Part shown: positions 1 to 8,438 of the stretch, piece after piece | How positions within the stretch are numbered: the first letter of the stretch is position 1 | Layout: the number at the start of each line of letters is the position of its first letter | From: a virus | Length of the DNA: 25,433 nucleotides | IMG/VR virus record: IMGVR_UViG_3300013103_000056 | Location: 1-25,433 of that record | Direction: 5' to 3' (one strand) | Notes under the pieces: model-generated | What the model was told of the DNA's origin: nothing | The model's database searches: none | The model's input: the letters and a program-made list of their open reading frames with translations, nothing else | Program-made: the position numbers and the translations under genes

Positions 1-2
1 GC

Positions 3-435
3 TCATCAGGTAGTTCGGGTACATCTGGATCGTCTGGCTCAAGTGGAACAAGTGGAACAAGTGGAAGTTCAGGAGTATCTGGAACAAGTGGTTCATCTGG
101 AACTTCGGGGTCTTCGGGATCATCTGGAACATCAGGTTCATCAGGTACTAGCGGATCTTCAGGTTTATCAGGAACCTCAGGTAGTTCAGGATTAAGTGGT
201 ACATCAGGTTCTTCAGGAACATCTGGATCTAGCGGCTCTAGCGGTACATCAGGAAGCTCAGGAACATCTGGGTCTAGTGGTACATCCGGTTCTAGTGGAT
301 CTAGTGGTACGTCTGGCTCATCAGGTACGAGTGGAACATCAGGTACGAGTGGTTCATCTGGATCTAGTGGAACATCAGGAAGCTCGGGAACAGGCGGTTC
401 TTCTGGTACGAGCGGTTCTTCTGGTTCATCTGGAG
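3..435 (+). repeat. Collagen-like GSS/GTS coding repeat, tract 1
   Basis: Every third residue is Gly, with Ser or Thr (rarely Val, Leu) between. Synonymous codons are heavily mixed (Ser as tca, tct, agt, agc, tcg, tcc; Thr as aca, act, acc, acg), so the protein repeat is far more regular than the DNA. Confidence 0.9.
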
Positions 436-1589
436 ATAGGTATACTACTGATTCAACTAGTGTTATTTCAATAGATGATGCTACATGTGATATTAGTTTA
501 TATATAGAAAGTGGATTATCATATGCAACAGGACAGACTGTTATTATTGCGTATGATGAAAATAATAGGATAGAAGGAACAGTTTCTTCTTATAATCCAG
601 CAACTGGTTTAATATATGTATGTCCAACTTCAAAAACTGGTTCTGGTATATATAGTCAATGGATAGTTTCATTATCAGGTGCTCCGGGACCAGCAGGAAG
701 TTCGGGAACATCAGGTAGCTCAGGTACATCAGGATCTAGTGGAATTTCGGGTACTTCAGGAAGTTCGGGAACATCAGGTAGCTCAGGTACATCAGGATCT
801 AGTGGTACATCAGGATCGAGTGGTATATCTGGTACATCAGGAAGCTCTGGTACTAGCGGTTCGAGTGGAACGTCTGGTTCAAGTGGAAGTAGTGGTACAT
901 CTGGATCTAGTGGAGTAAGTGGTACCTCAGGTAGTTCAGGGATATCTGGATCTTCAGGTAGTTCAGGGACAAGTGGTTCATCTGGAACCTCAGGATCTAG
1001 TGGAGTTTCGGGTACATCTGGTAGTTCAGGGATATCTGGATCTTCAGGAAGTTCAGGGACAAGTGGTTCATCTGGAACAGGTGGTACCTCAGGAAGTTCA
1101 GGAACTTCAGGTTCAAGCGGAGTAAGTGGCACTTCAGGATCTAGTGGTACCTCTGGTACTAGTGCATCAGGCATCTATTATGATTCAACAGCAAATGAAG
1201 TTGTTTATTTTGATGAAATAAGAAGTAAAACTTTAAGTACTTCGTTAATAGTTCAAAGTTTTGGGACAAATAACTCAAACACAACAAACCAATATTTAAG
1301 GTTATCTGGAAATGTTCCATGTAATTTAAATGGTTTTGTTTTACCATTTGATGCTACATTAGTTGGAATTAGTATGTCTGAAAATCTAGCAACAGAAACT
1401 TGGACTGCACAGGTAGGACGTAATAATGTTGCTATTGCTTTAGATTCACTAACTATAAATAATCAACGGGAAAATCACGATTATACAAAAGATACAAATT
1501 TTAATGAAGGTGACCGAGTACAAGTATATTGTAGCGGAAACTCTATTGAATATCCATTCGTTACTCTATTTTTTAGGAGAAGGATATAA
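3..1589 (+). CDS. Collagen-like tail fibre protein (5' end outside window)
   Basis: The frame is open from the first bases of the window to the stop at 1587-1589, so the true start lies upstream; the methionine at 1374 is internal. Order: a Gly-X-Y collagen-like tract of GSS/GTS triplets (nt 3-435), a compact beta-rich insert (about 436-690, containing SGLSYATGQTVIIAYD), a second collagen-like tract (690-1165) and a non-repetitive C-terminal tip (1166-1589, ending FVTLFFRRRI). Collagen-like stalks with globular tips are known from phage tail fibres, where they form trimers; that this is a receptor-binding or whisker fibre is inferred. The stop overlaps the next gene's start by one base (TAATG), so the two are probably translated together. 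No host-binding domain was recognised in the tip. Confidence 0.85.
   Translation, partial: SSGSSGTSGSSGSSGTSGTSGSSGVSGTSGSSGTSGSSGSSGTSGSSGTSGSSGLSGTSGSSGLSGTSGSSGTSGSSGSSGTSGSSGTSGSSGTSGSSGSSGTSGSSGTSGTSGTSGSSGSSGTSGSSGTGGSSGTSGSSGSSGDRYTTDSTSVISIDDATCDISLYIESGLSYATGQTVIIAYDENNRIEGTVSSYNPATGLIYVCPTSKTGSGIYSQWIVSLSGAPGPAGSSGTSGSSGTSGSSGISGTSGSSGTSGSSGTSGSSGTSGSSGISGTSGSSGTSGSSGTSGSSGSSGTSGSSGVSGTSGSSGISGSSGSSGTSGSSGTSGSSGVSGTSGSSGISGSSGSSGTSGSSGTGGTSGSSGTSGSSGVSGTSGSSGTSGTSASGIYYDSTANEVVYFDEIRSKTLSTSLIVQSFGTNNSNTTNQYLRLSGNVPCNLNGFVLPFDATLVGISMSENLATETWTAQVGRNNVAIALDSLTINNQRENHDYTKDTNFNEGDRVQVYCSGNSIEYPFVTLFFRRRI
690..1165 (+). repeat. Collagen-like GSS/GTS coding repeat, tract 2
   Basis: Second Gly-Ser-Ser/Gly-Thr-Ser tract of the same protein, beginning after a classic collagen-like GAPGPAG. 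Codons are again scrambled, although short stretches (for example aggaagttcgggaacatcag) recur. Confidence 0.9.
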
Positions 1590-3727
1590 TGGCATTTAGA
1601 ATTACAACAACTGGAGTTTTAAGTCCAGTTATATTCTATGATTTGGGAGAGCGCAGTTTTACTCATCCAACAACAGATTATGATTTACAATTAGAATTTG
1701 GTAGAGAAGAGATTCGAACATCTTATGATGTTCAAAATTCTATTGATAATAATTGGATAACAGTAAAGGATGCATTTGGTAATACTCTTACAAACGTGAC
1801 TGAAACAGTTTCTCATGGTGAATCAGCTGGTTTACTAAGGGACGATCATACACAATATCCTCTTCTTGAGACTACAAGTGAAAGAGTCAAAATTAATACA
1901 GTTAATTCACAACATAATGATATTTTAACATATGATTCGACTAGTGGAAATTATATAAATTTATCTGGAGGCTCTGGTCAAGCTGGGACATCAGGATCTT
2001 CTGGAACAGGAGGGTCAAGTGGAACAAGTGGCTCATCTGGCATATCAGGAACATCAGGTAGTAGTGGAAGTTCTGGTTCTTCGGGGACCTCTGGTTCATC
2101 TGGAGTCTCTGGGACTTCAGGATCATCAGGTACAAGTGGGGTAGATGGTACTTCAGGATCAAGTGGAGCTTCAGGTAGTTCAGGGACTTCTGGCTCTAGT
2201 GGAACAAGTGGTACATCAGGAAGTTCAGGAACTTCAGGGGAGGATGGGACAAGTGGTTCATCTGGATCGAGTGGGATTAGTGGAACATCTGGATCTTCAG
2301 GTTCGAGTGGAACTTCTGGATCATCAGGAGTTAGTGGTACAAGCGGGTCAAGTGGTATATCAGGTACTTCGGGGTCATCAGGAACTTCTGGAACAAGTGG
2401 TAGTTCAGGGACATCCGGCTCGTCAGGGTCTTCTGGAAATAGTGGTACTTCTGGGTCTTCGGGTTCGTCAGGCTCTTCGGGAACTTCCGGGTCGAGTGGA
2501 AACTCGGGTACTTCTGGATCTAGTGGAGATAGTGGTACATCTGGTTCATCAGGAACTAGTGGATCTTCAGGAATATCAGGTAGTTCAGGATCTTCTGGAA
2601 CTAGTGGAATTTCAGGGACATCAGGAAGTTCAGGAATAAGTGGTACTTCTGGATCTTCTGGTTCATCAGGTACTTCTGGACAGGGTGGAACAAGTGGTTC
2701 ATCAGGGACATCAGGACAAGACGGTACTAGCGGAAGTAGTGGTACTTCTGGAACATCTGGGGAACCTGATGATTTACCTGTAGTTCAAGTTAGAAGGTCA
2801 ACAAATTATACTTTACCAGGAGCTTATGCTGATATTACATTTGATTTGATAGATGTTGAAACTAACAGTTCAATTTTAGAGCATGATAATGTTAACACCG
2901 AAAGGATTAATATAAAAGACGATGGTCTTTATATGATTACCTTTTCAGCAACTATTGATGCTGATGCTGGTGAGGATATATTTGATTTCAGAGCTGTCTT
3001 GAATGGTTCGACTCAAATACCAGGGAGTATCAGATCTATCAGTGAAGACGATGAAAAAAATGATGTAAGTAATGTTTTCTTTTATGATATGACTTCTGGA
3101 GATTATGTAACATTTCAATGTCGAACTAGTGGTGGAACAAATATTCTTCTACCAGATAGTACATTTACTGTAATGAAAGCTCAAGGGTCTAAAGGTTTTG
3201 ATGGAGCACAAGGTCCACCAGGTTCTGGATCGTCTATTAATGTTCAAGATGAAGGATCATATATTGCTAATTCTCCCGTTACAACGTTAAATTTTGTGGG
3301 AAATGATGTTACCGCTAGTGTAGGCGATAGTACTACTGCAGATATTACTATCTCACCAATATTTGGCTCTGAATTTCAACAAACAAAAGATGATACAGAA
3401 TCTTCGACCACAAGTACAACTTTTCAACAGAAACTAAGAATGACTACAACAAACTTACCATATGGAACTTATCGTATAGGTTTTTATCTTGAAACTTGGC
3501 AATCGAACGCTGGTGATGCAGTAGAATGGCAAGTAGAATTAAATGATACAACAGTTATTGCAACTGCAGAACAAGAACCAGATGATGTACATGATAGATT
3601 CTCATATGGTGGTTTTGATTATCAGTCTTTATCTGGAGTTAATACAATAGATATTGATTGGAGACAACAACGCGGTTCAACTGCATATATTAAGAGAGCG
3701 AGGTTAGAATTATGGAGGGTTAGTTAA
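1589..3727 (+). CDS. Collagen-like tail fibre protein 2
   Basis: 712 residues. The N-terminal part (about 1-128) contains SHGESAGLLRDDHTQYPLL, a form of the HG..aGL..DDH.QY motif seen in many phage fibre attachment regions. Residues about 130-395 are a collagen-like GSS/GTS stalk. Residues about 396-530 look like a C1q/TNF-type beta-sandwich (ERINIKDDGLYMITFSATI). A short GAQGPPG hinge and a linker follow (to about 590), then a C-terminal beta domain ending IKRARLELWRVS. The start overlaps the upstream stop (TAATG) with aggaga just upstream. The C-terminal domain resembles the C-terminal half of the next protein (IRRVRVGLK), so the fibre tip and its neighbour share a module. Role as fibre, whisker or appendage is inferred from architecture and position. 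Confidence 0.85.
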   Translation: MAFRITTTGVLSPVIFYDLGERSFTHPTTDYDLQLEFGREEIRTSYDVQNSIDNNWITVKDAFGNTLTNVTETVSHGESAGLLRDDHTQYPLLETTSERVKINTVNSQHNDILTYDSTSGNYINLSGGSGQAGTSGSSGTGGSSGTSGSSGISGTSGSSGSSGSSGTSGSSGVSGTSGSSGTSGVDGTSGSSGASGSSGTSGSSGTSGTSGSSGTSGEDGTSGSSGSSGISGTSGSSGSSGTSGSSGVSGTSGSSGISGTSGSSGTSGTSGSSGTSGSSGSSGNSGTSGSSGSSGSSGTSGSSGNSGTSGSSGDSGTSGSSGTSGSSGISGSSGSSGTSGISGTSGSSGISGTSGSSGSSGTSGQGGTSGSSGTSGQDGTSGSSGTSGTSGEPDDLPVVQVRRSTNYTLPGAYADITFDLIDVETNSSILEHDNVNTERINIKDDGLYMITFSATIDADAGEDIFDFRAVLNGSTQIPGSIRSISEDDEKNDVSNVFFYDMTSGDYVTFQCRTSGGTNILLPDSTFTVMKAQGSKGFDGAQGPPGSGSSINVQDEGSYIANSPVTTLNFVGNDVTASVGDSTTADITISPIFGSEFQQTKDDTESSTTSTTFQQKLRMTTTNLPYGTYRIGFYLETWQSNAGDAVEWQVELNDTTVIATAEQEPDDVHDRFSYGGFDYQSLSGVNTIDIDWRQQRGSTAYIKRARLELWRVS
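1975..2765 (+). repeat. Collagen-like GSS/GTS coding repeat, tract 3
   Basis: Roughly 260 residues of Gly-Ser-Ser/Gly-Thr-Ser triplets with occasional Asp, Asn, Ile, Val and Gln substitutions (GQDG, GVDG, GEDG). Same sequence type as the two tracts in the preceding gene, so homologous exchange between the genes is possible. Confidence 0.9.
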
Positions 3728-4377
3728 TGGCAGAAAAATATTCTTTTGTTATATCTGAAAATTTTCCAAATCAAAAAGTTGATTTAGATAAACTGACTAA
3801 CGAACTTACAAACTCTCTTGAGACAAATTTAGAATATATTAATATATCTAGTGGAATTTGTGATATATGGTTTGAGAGTGAAATTTCTTCTACCGATTCA
3901 ACTTCATTATTATCTATAGTCACTAGTCATGATGGAGAACCATATAATGGTATTAATTGTGCATATTTGGTTTCTACTGAAAGTAGTGTCACTAATTCAA
4001 CTAAATATATAACTCGTAATAATTTTACTTTAGAAAATATTATGGCTGGAGATTATGAAATAAAATGGTATTTTGAATACTCTTATACTGATGCAAAAAC
4101 TAAGCCATCTTTCAAAGTACAAGTTGATAATACAACTATAGCAGAGTTTGGTAAGACTCCTTCTAAAGCAGATGATGAATGGAATTCGAGAACTGGTTTT
4201 GCTTTCGTTAGTTTAACTGCGGGTAATCATAATATAAATATAAGTTATAAATCAGGTAGATTCAATAGAACAGTAAGAATTAGAAGGGTAAGAGTTGGAC
4301 TTAAAATAATAAGTGGTACGCGAACAACGATCGTTAGGGAGTTAGAACATATAGAGTTTATTTCTATATTATGTTAA
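3727..4377 (+). CDS. Putative virion appendage protein, paralogue A
   Basis: 216 residues. The N-terminal module runs from ENFPNQKVDLDKL to TSHDGEP and is clearly shared with the next protein. The C-terminal half (about 100-200) carries GDYEIKWYFEYSYTD and VRIRRVRVGL and resembles the C-terminal domain of the upstream fibre, suggesting a beta-sandwich tip. The ATG overlaps the previous stop (TAATG). The last about 20 residues (after LKIISGTRT) have no counterpart in the fibre and run to the ribosome binding site of the next gene. No enzymatic motif is seen. Likely a tail-fibre-associated or baseplate decoration protein; function inferred from position only. Confidence 0.75.
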   Translation: MAEKYSFVISENFPNQKVDLDKLTNELTNSLETNLEYINISSGICDIWFESEISSTDSTSLLSIVTSHDGEPYNGINCAYLVSTESSVTNSTKYITRNNFTLENIMAGDYEIKWYFEYSYTDAKTKPSFKVQVDNTTIAEFGKTPSKADDEWNSRTGFAFVSLTAGNHNINISYKSGRFNRTVRIRRVRVGLKIISGTRTTIVRELEHIEFISILC

Positions 4378-4394
4378 GGAGGGTTAAAAATTTG
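4376..4394 (+). promoter_or_regulatory. Strong Shine-Dalgarno deciding a TTG start
   Basis: aaggagg (4376-4382) sits 9 bases before TTG 4392. The upstream ATG at 4371 would place this ribosome binding site inside its own coding sequence and adds seven residues without match in the paralogue. Confidence 0.7.
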
Positions 4395-5243
4395 ACTTTG
4401 ACAAAATATACATATTCAATTTCTAATGATTTTCCAAATAAGAAAGTTGACCCTGGAAAGTTACAAGCAGAAATATACGAGAGTGATATTACTATTGCTT
4501 TAGACTATATCTCTACTGGCGCAGGTAATTGTTATATATGGTTTAAGGATGAGCTTTCTATTATAGATTCTACCGCTACATTACCAGCAATTATTTCTGC
4601 TCATGATGGAGAACCACTTATAATAGAAGCTCCTACTATGGAAGATGGAAGACCAATTGTTAGAGCAGATACTAGACCATTGAATTTTGAAACTTATTTT
4701 ACAATGGCAGGAGATAGTACAGCTATTGGAAGCGGAGAAGTATTGAAGTGGGATTTTTCAAATAATGATAATGATTATTCTGGACCTGATGTCCCATCTG
4801 ATTATAAATGTAAAAGAATTGATCTTACCTTTGTATGTCCTATTTATATTAAAGACGGAGCAGTATATTTTTTTGATACTTCGTGGGGATGTTATGTTAA
4901 CCTTGATATTATAGTCCCAGCAGGAAGTTATTATCCAAATCCAGCTGGTTCTATTCCTGCAATAGCTTTGGGATTATCCGGAACTGATATGTATGCTTAT
5001 GCGGCTACAGATATAATATATCAACGATATGTAAATAAACATTATATTTATGGAGATTGTCCAATGGGAGATGAGTTAAATGCTGAAGGATGTGCTATTA
5101 ATCCAATTCCAGTAGGATGGAAATTACGAGGGAGTGTATATACACCTACTTCAGATAATACAAGTAAAGGTTATGCTTCATTTGAAGTCTATAGATGTCA
5201 TACTAAATTATTACCAGGTCAAACAATAGAGAGTCTTCACTAA
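4392..5243 (+). CDS. Putative virion appendage protein, paralogue B (TTG start)
   Basis: 283 residues from TTG 4392. With this start the N-terminus aligns with the upstream protein: (M)TLTKYTYSISNDFPNKKVD against MAEKYSFVISENFPNQKVD, and both continue to a (T)SHDGEP or SAHDGEP segment near residue 75. The rest is unlike paralogue A: a beta-rich, aromatic and Cys-containing domain (FVCPIYIKDGAVYFFDTSWG; Cys in YGDCPMGD, EGCAI and YRCH). The N-terminal module probably docks both proteins to the same partner while the C-terminal parts differ. No catalytic motif recognised. Virion role inferred from neighbours. Confidence 0.75.
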   Translation: MTLTKYTYSISNDFPNKKVDPGKLQAEIYESDITIALDYISTGAGNCYIWFKDELSIIDSTATLPAIISAHDGEPLIIEAPTMEDGRPIVRADTRPLNFETYFTMAGDSTAIGSGEVLKWDFSNNDNDYSGPDVPSDYKCKRIDLTFVCPIYIKDGAVYFFDTSWGCYVNLDIIVPAGSYYPNPAGSIPAIALGLSGTDMYAYAATDIIYQRYVNKHYIYGDCPMGDELNAEGCAINPIPVGWKLRGSVYTPTSDNTSKGYASFEVYRCHTKLLPGQTIESLH

Positions 5244-5254
5244 GGAGAAAATAA

Positions 5255-5773
5255 ATGATAATGGGAGTGATTGATCAACAAGTAGAAGAACATTTTACTG
5301 TTGCTGATACTAACGGTAATTTGGTTCCAGGAATCGACACAACTTCTTTTACAATCTATATATATGATCCGAATGGCATAGAAGTATCTGCTTCAGTCAG
5401 TTCAAGTATTATTGAATTAGGAGAAGGTAGTTATAAACTTTTATTTACTCCAGCTTTAACTGGAACATGGTATGTAAATATAACACATCCAACTTATTTC
5501 CCTTGGGGAAAGAATGATGATATTCAAGTATATGATGGTGATATTTCTGATGTTTATAATAATGTTATTAAAACTCTTGGTCTTACACATCATAATTTTT
5601 ATATTGATCAAACCTCGTATGATGACCATGGAAATATGATTTCAGCAAGAGTTAGAATTTATTCAGATAAAAATTCTGTTGGCACAGATCATGATGTTAT
5701 CGAGACTTATTTAATAACTGCAGATGCTGTAGCATGTGGTCAATTTAATTATTGGACACAAATTACTATTTAA
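5255..5773 (+). CDS. Small beta-rich phage structural protein
   Basis: 172 residues; aaggaga lies 6 bases before ATG 5255 (a second ATG at 5261 is possible). The first about 100 residues look like an Ig- or carbohydrate-binding-like beta-sandwich (NGNLVPGIDTTSFTIYIYDP; GSYKLLFTPALTGTWYVNI). The second part (ISDVYNNVIKTLGLTHHNF ... ISARVRIYSDKNSVGTDHDV) is a short alpha/beta module often seen in phage structural proteins. It ends the fibre/appendage block directly before a homing endonuclease. Exact role unknown. Confidence 0.7.
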   Translation: MIMGVIDQQVEEHFTVADTNGNLVPGIDTTSFTIYIYDPNGIEVSASVSSSIIELGEGSYKLLFTPALTGTWYVNITHPTYFPWGKNDDIQVYDGDISDVYNNVIKTLGLTHHNFYIDQTSYDDHGNMISARVRIYSDKNSVGTDHDVIETYLITADAVACGQFNYWTQITI

Positions 5774-5782
5774 GGAGAACTT

Positions 5783-6811
5783 ATGAAGTTATGTGAATAT
5801 GGATGTGGCAGAGAAGCAAAATTTCAATTTAAAAATAGGAAATGGTGTTGTAGTGATTTTCATTCTAAATGTCCAGAAATAAAAAAGAGAACATCTAGAG
5901 ATTTATCTGGTAAGAATAACCCGATGTATGGTAGAAGCCATTCTAAAGAAGCAATTAAAAAAATGAGCGAAGCAAAAAAAGGGAAAGAAGCTTGGAATAA
6001 AGGATCAAAACATACAGAAGAAACAAAGAGTAAAATATCTCAACAATTAAAAGGAAGAGTAAGTCATAAAAAAGGAAAGTCAATAAGTAATGAAACGAAG
6101 GAAAAAATTTCAAGGAATAATGGTAAGGGGATGTTAGGTAAGAAACATTCAAATAAAGCAAAGGAAAAAATTAGTAAAGCAGTTAAGGGTAACAGTGCAT
6201 GGAATAAAGGAAAAGTCGGAGGTTATTCTAAGGAAACTCGAAAAAAAATGAGTATTTCGCATAGATTTACTATTAAAGACTTCAGAGAATTACATCCCTT
6301 CTTCTCACAAATTGAAGAAATGAGATATAACCCAGATAAACCAGGAGAAAAAGAAATTCAGGTACATTGTAAAAATCATTTATGTCCAAATTCAAAAGAA
6401 CAGAACGGTTGGTTTACACCAAGTAAGAACCAAATGTTTGAAAGAATAAGACAACTTGAAAATAAAGATGGAAATGGTGGTAGTTATTTTTACTGTTCAG
6501 AAGAATGTAAAAATATTTGTCCATTATATGGCTTGAGATCTGATCCGCTTCAAAATACTGAAAAAACATACACTCAAGAAGAATATCAGCAATTTAGGGA
6601 ATTTGTTTTAATTAGAGACAACTACCAATGTCAATATTGTGGCGATCTAGCAACTGAAGTTCACCACGAACGCCCTCAAAAATTGGAACCATTTTTTGCA
6701 CTTGATCCAGAATTAGCTTGGAGTTGTTGTAAAAAATGTCACTATAAATATGGACATAAAATTGGCAGTGAATGTAGTACTGGAAATTTAGCTAACTTAC
6801 AATGTATATAG
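5783..6811 (+). CDS. HNH homing endonuclease 1 with NUMOD3 repeats
   Basis: 342 residues. An N-terminal Cys cluster (CEYGCG ... WCC ... C) is a probable zinc finger. Residues about 45-160 hold repeated NUMOD3-type DNA-binding segments (GKNNPMYGRSHSKEAIKKM; GKKHSNKAKEKISKAVKG). Next is a second Cys region (HCKNHLCPNS ... YFYCSEECKNICP), then a C-terminal HNH nuclease: C283xxC286, H294-H295, C316xxC319-H320. Free-standing HNH/NUMOD3 enzymes cut target DNA and spread their own gene by recombination. It sits alone between structural genes with good spacing (aaggagaactt ATG), so it disrupts nothing obvious. It is a close relative of the enzyme at 13754-14830, with which it shares 72 identical consecutive bases. 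Confidence 0.92.
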   Translation: MKLCEYGCGREAKFQFKNRKWCCSDFHSKCPEIKKRTSRDLSGKNNPMYGRSHSKEAIKKMSEAKKGKEAWNKGSKHTEETKSKISQQLKGRVSHKKGKSISNETKEKISRNNGKGMLGKKHSNKAKEKISKAVKGNSAWNKGKVGGYSKETRKKMSISHRFTIKDFRELHPFFSQIEEMRYNPDKPGEKEIQVHCKNHLCPNSKEQNGWFTPSKNQMFERIRQLENKDGNGGSYFYCSEECKNICPLYGLRSDPLQNTEKTYTQEEYQQFREFVLIRDNYQCQYCGDLATEVHHERPQKLEPFFALDPELAWSCCKKCHYKYGHKIGSECSTGNLANLQCI

Positions 6812-6839
6812 TCTAGAACAAAAATAAAAGGAGTTTATT

Positions 6840-7034
6840 ATGTCAGTAAATATCGCAACGGGTGGTATGTTTCAAGATTGTTGTGGTAGAGCAGTCGGTG
6901 GGGGTGGTGCACCTCCTTATAGACGGGATGAAGAAAAAATTTTACCGAGAGTATTAGTGAAAAGAGTTGAGGTTAAAGATATTGACATAGATTCATTACT
7001 TAACAATATAAAAGTTAAATTAATTGACAACTAA
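6840..7034 (+). CDS. Small phage protein of unknown function
   Basis: 64 residues, with aaaaggag 7 bases before the ATG. The N-terminal half is Gly/Cys-rich (GGMFQDCCGRAVGGGGAPPY), the C-terminal half charged and probably helical (VLVKRVEVKDIDIDSLL). Directly followed by a larger virion-type protein. An AGAACAAAAATAAA sequence at 6815-6828, a weak form of the plus-strand promoter-like motif, lies in front of it. Not recognised as a named family. Confidence 0.65.
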   Translation: MSVNIATGGMFQDCCGRAVGGGGAPPYRRDEEKILPRVLVKRVEVKDIDIDSLLNNIKVKLIDN

Positions 7035-7048
7035 TGGAGGAACATAAG

Positions 7049-7870
7049 ATGTTAAGATTAAGTGCAAATAAAGAGAAAGAACTAACATTTGAAGTCCAAA
7101 TTGGAGGAGTTAATGACTTCGATCAAATTGAAAGTTTTTTCAGAATAGTTTTTGAGGGTATTGAGTATGGTTTCCCTTGTAAGGTAACGAGTGAAGCTAT
7201 CCAGGTTAATCTTCCTCCGTTAAATAAAGTGATAGCTAAAAGAATTAGAGAAGGTGATGAAGTGGATATTAAACTTGAAGTGGTTGTTGATGGCAATTAC
7301 TTGATTCCATGGAGAGATCGAGCCAAACTTTCTAATCCTCTTGTTATTGAAGCTAAGATTAAAGATAAAAGTTTTGTCGATAACCCAGAGTTTGAAACAA
7401 AACTTATTACTAGTAAGGGTGATCAAAAACAAGGCGTAATTGTTAAAGAAAAGGAACAGATAGATGAGGTATCAGAAGAATATCTTGACAAAATTGCAGA
7501 AAAGATTGCTGCTAAAATAAAACCAACATCAGGTGTAAAAGTAGAAGTTGAAAAAACAGCCATCGAGGAGAAAGAAGAAGTTCAAAAAGAAAAAGATATC
7601 GAACAATTAGTTAGTGAGAAAGTTAAAAATCTAACTACCAAAAAACCAAAGAAGAAAAATAAAATTTCAAAAATGACTCTACAAGAGAAAAAAGATTTTT
7701 TACAAAAGAAATTGACAAAAGAAGCTATTTTCAGATATATGGAAAAAGAAGGTACAAAAAATCCTAAAGTCCAAAAAATTATTTATGAGCAAGCAAAGGT
7801 TGCATCAGAGACTGGAGAGCTACTTGATATATTTAAAAATATTGTCAGATTTATAAATGAGAAAAGATAA
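7049..7870 (+). CDS. Putative virion or scaffold-type protein, basic helical C-terminus
   Basis: 273 residues from ATG 7049, chosen because ggagg (7036-7040) lies 8 bases upstream; the earlier in-frame ATG 7034 would overlap that site. Residues 1-120 are a beta-rich domain (LTFEVQIGGVNDFDQIESFFRI; VNLPPLNKVIAKRIREGDEVDIKL). The remainder is highly charged and helical with a long Lys/Glu region (VEVEKTAIEEKEEVQKEKD, TTKKPKKKNKISKM), likely coiled coil, ending in a short helical domain. This build (folded head plus charged helical tail) suits scaffold or adaptor proteins, but no family was identified. Confidence 0.7.
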   Translation: MLRLSANKEKELTFEVQIGGVNDFDQIESFFRIVFEGIEYGFPCKVTSEAIQVNLPPLNKVIAKRIREGDEVDIKLEVVVDGNYLIPWRDRAKLSNPLVIEAKIKDKSFVDNPEFETKLITSKGDQKQGVIVKEKEQIDEVSEEYLDKIAEKIAAKIKPTSGVKVEVEKTAIEEKEEVQKEKDIEQLVSEKVKNLTTKKPKKKNKISKMTLQEKKDFLQKKLTKEAIFRYMEKEGTKNPKVQKIIYEQAKVASETGELLDIFKNIVRFINEKR

Positions 7871-7888
7871 TTATTTTTGGGGGTCATA

Positions 7889-7993
7889 TTGAAAAACTGT
7901 GTGCGTTTAATATGGAGATTAAAACGGAAGCAACAAATTAAATTAAAAACATTACAAAAGTTAGAAGTTGAAAGAGCATGGATTAAAAAATAA
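7889..7993 (+). CDS. Small basic peptide gene (TTG start)
   Basis: 34 codons from TTG 7889 to TAA 7991, filling the gap between two genes. The product is very basic and helical (KNCVRLIWRLKRKQQIKL ... QKLEVERAWIKK). The sequence before the TTG is g-rich (ttttggggg, 7875-7883), a weak ribosome binding site. The absence of stops, the amphipathic pattern and the snug fit favour a real gene; the weak start signal argues against. Function unknown. Confidence 0.45.
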   Translation: MKNCVRLIWRLKRKQQIKLKTLQKLEVERAWIKK

Positions 7994-8005
7994 GGAAACA
8001 AGAAA

Positions 8006-8428
8006 ATGAAACCAACTGTAAATATATTTAGGATGAAGCGTAGTAGTCAGGGAACTCTTGGAATGTTATGTGTTGGTGGTTTTAGATGTTATACTCTTGA
8101 ACTTCCTTGGAAAGATAATAAAAGAAATGTCTCTTGTATTCCAAGGGGTTCGTATAAAGTTGAAACAAGATTGTCACCAAAATTTGGAAATGTATATTGG
8201 GTTAGGGAAGTTCCAGAAAGAACATTTATTTTAATCCATTCAGGGAATTGGGCAGGCGATATATCAGAAGGTTTCAAAAGTCATGCAAATGGATGTATTC
8301 TGTTAGGTCAGAAACGAGGGTTGTTAGCAAATCAATTAGCTGTTTTAAATTCTGGGATAACAGTTAGGCGATTTATGAGAACATTACAATATCAACCTTT
8401 TATTTTAGATATCCACGAAGAATTTTAG
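8006..8428 (+). CDS. DUF5675-like phage protein
   Basis: 140 residues. It shows the order typical of DUF5675: short beta strands with a TLELPWKDNKRNVSCIPRG segment, then YKVETRLSPKFGNVYWV, then ERTFILIHSGNWAGDISEG and SHANGCILLGQ. This His/Cys arrangement (IHSGN...DIS-EG...GCILLG) resembles L,D-transpeptidase-type folds, and members occur near phage lysis or baseplate genes. A role in peptidoglycan processing is an inference from fold-like motifs and from the two membrane proteins directly downstream. aaggaaac precedes the ATG. Confidence 0.75.
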   Translation: MKPTVNIFRMKRSSQGTLGMLCVGGFRCYTLELPWKDNKRNVSCIPRGSYKVETRLSPKFGNVYWVREVPERTFILIHSGNWAGDISEGFKSHANGCILLGQKRGLLANQLAVLNSGITVRRFMRTLQYQPFILDIHEEF

Positions 8429-8438
8429 GAGGAAAAAA

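Noticed and set aside
656-1174. Long open frame on the minus strand rich in Pro, Glu and Val
   Set aside because: It is the antisense of a collagen-like GSS/GTS tract; the repeat composition keeps all frames open. The same holds for the plus-strand out-of-frame ORFs at 196-474, 679-918, 919-1125 and 2145-2639.
3-2765. CRISPR array or DNA satellite
   Set aside because: The repeats are protein-level triplets without constant DNA repeats and spacers.
6744-6751. TATAAATA late-promoter octamers inside genes (also near 4246 and 14766)
   Set aside because: They fall inside conserved codons (for example HYKYGHK of the endonucleases), with no gene start just downstream.
7034-7048. Earlier start codons overlapping previous stops (also 9060, 9476, 15788, 21753, 4371)
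   Set aside because: In each case a good ribosome binding site lies between this codon and a second in-frame start, so the later start is preferred.
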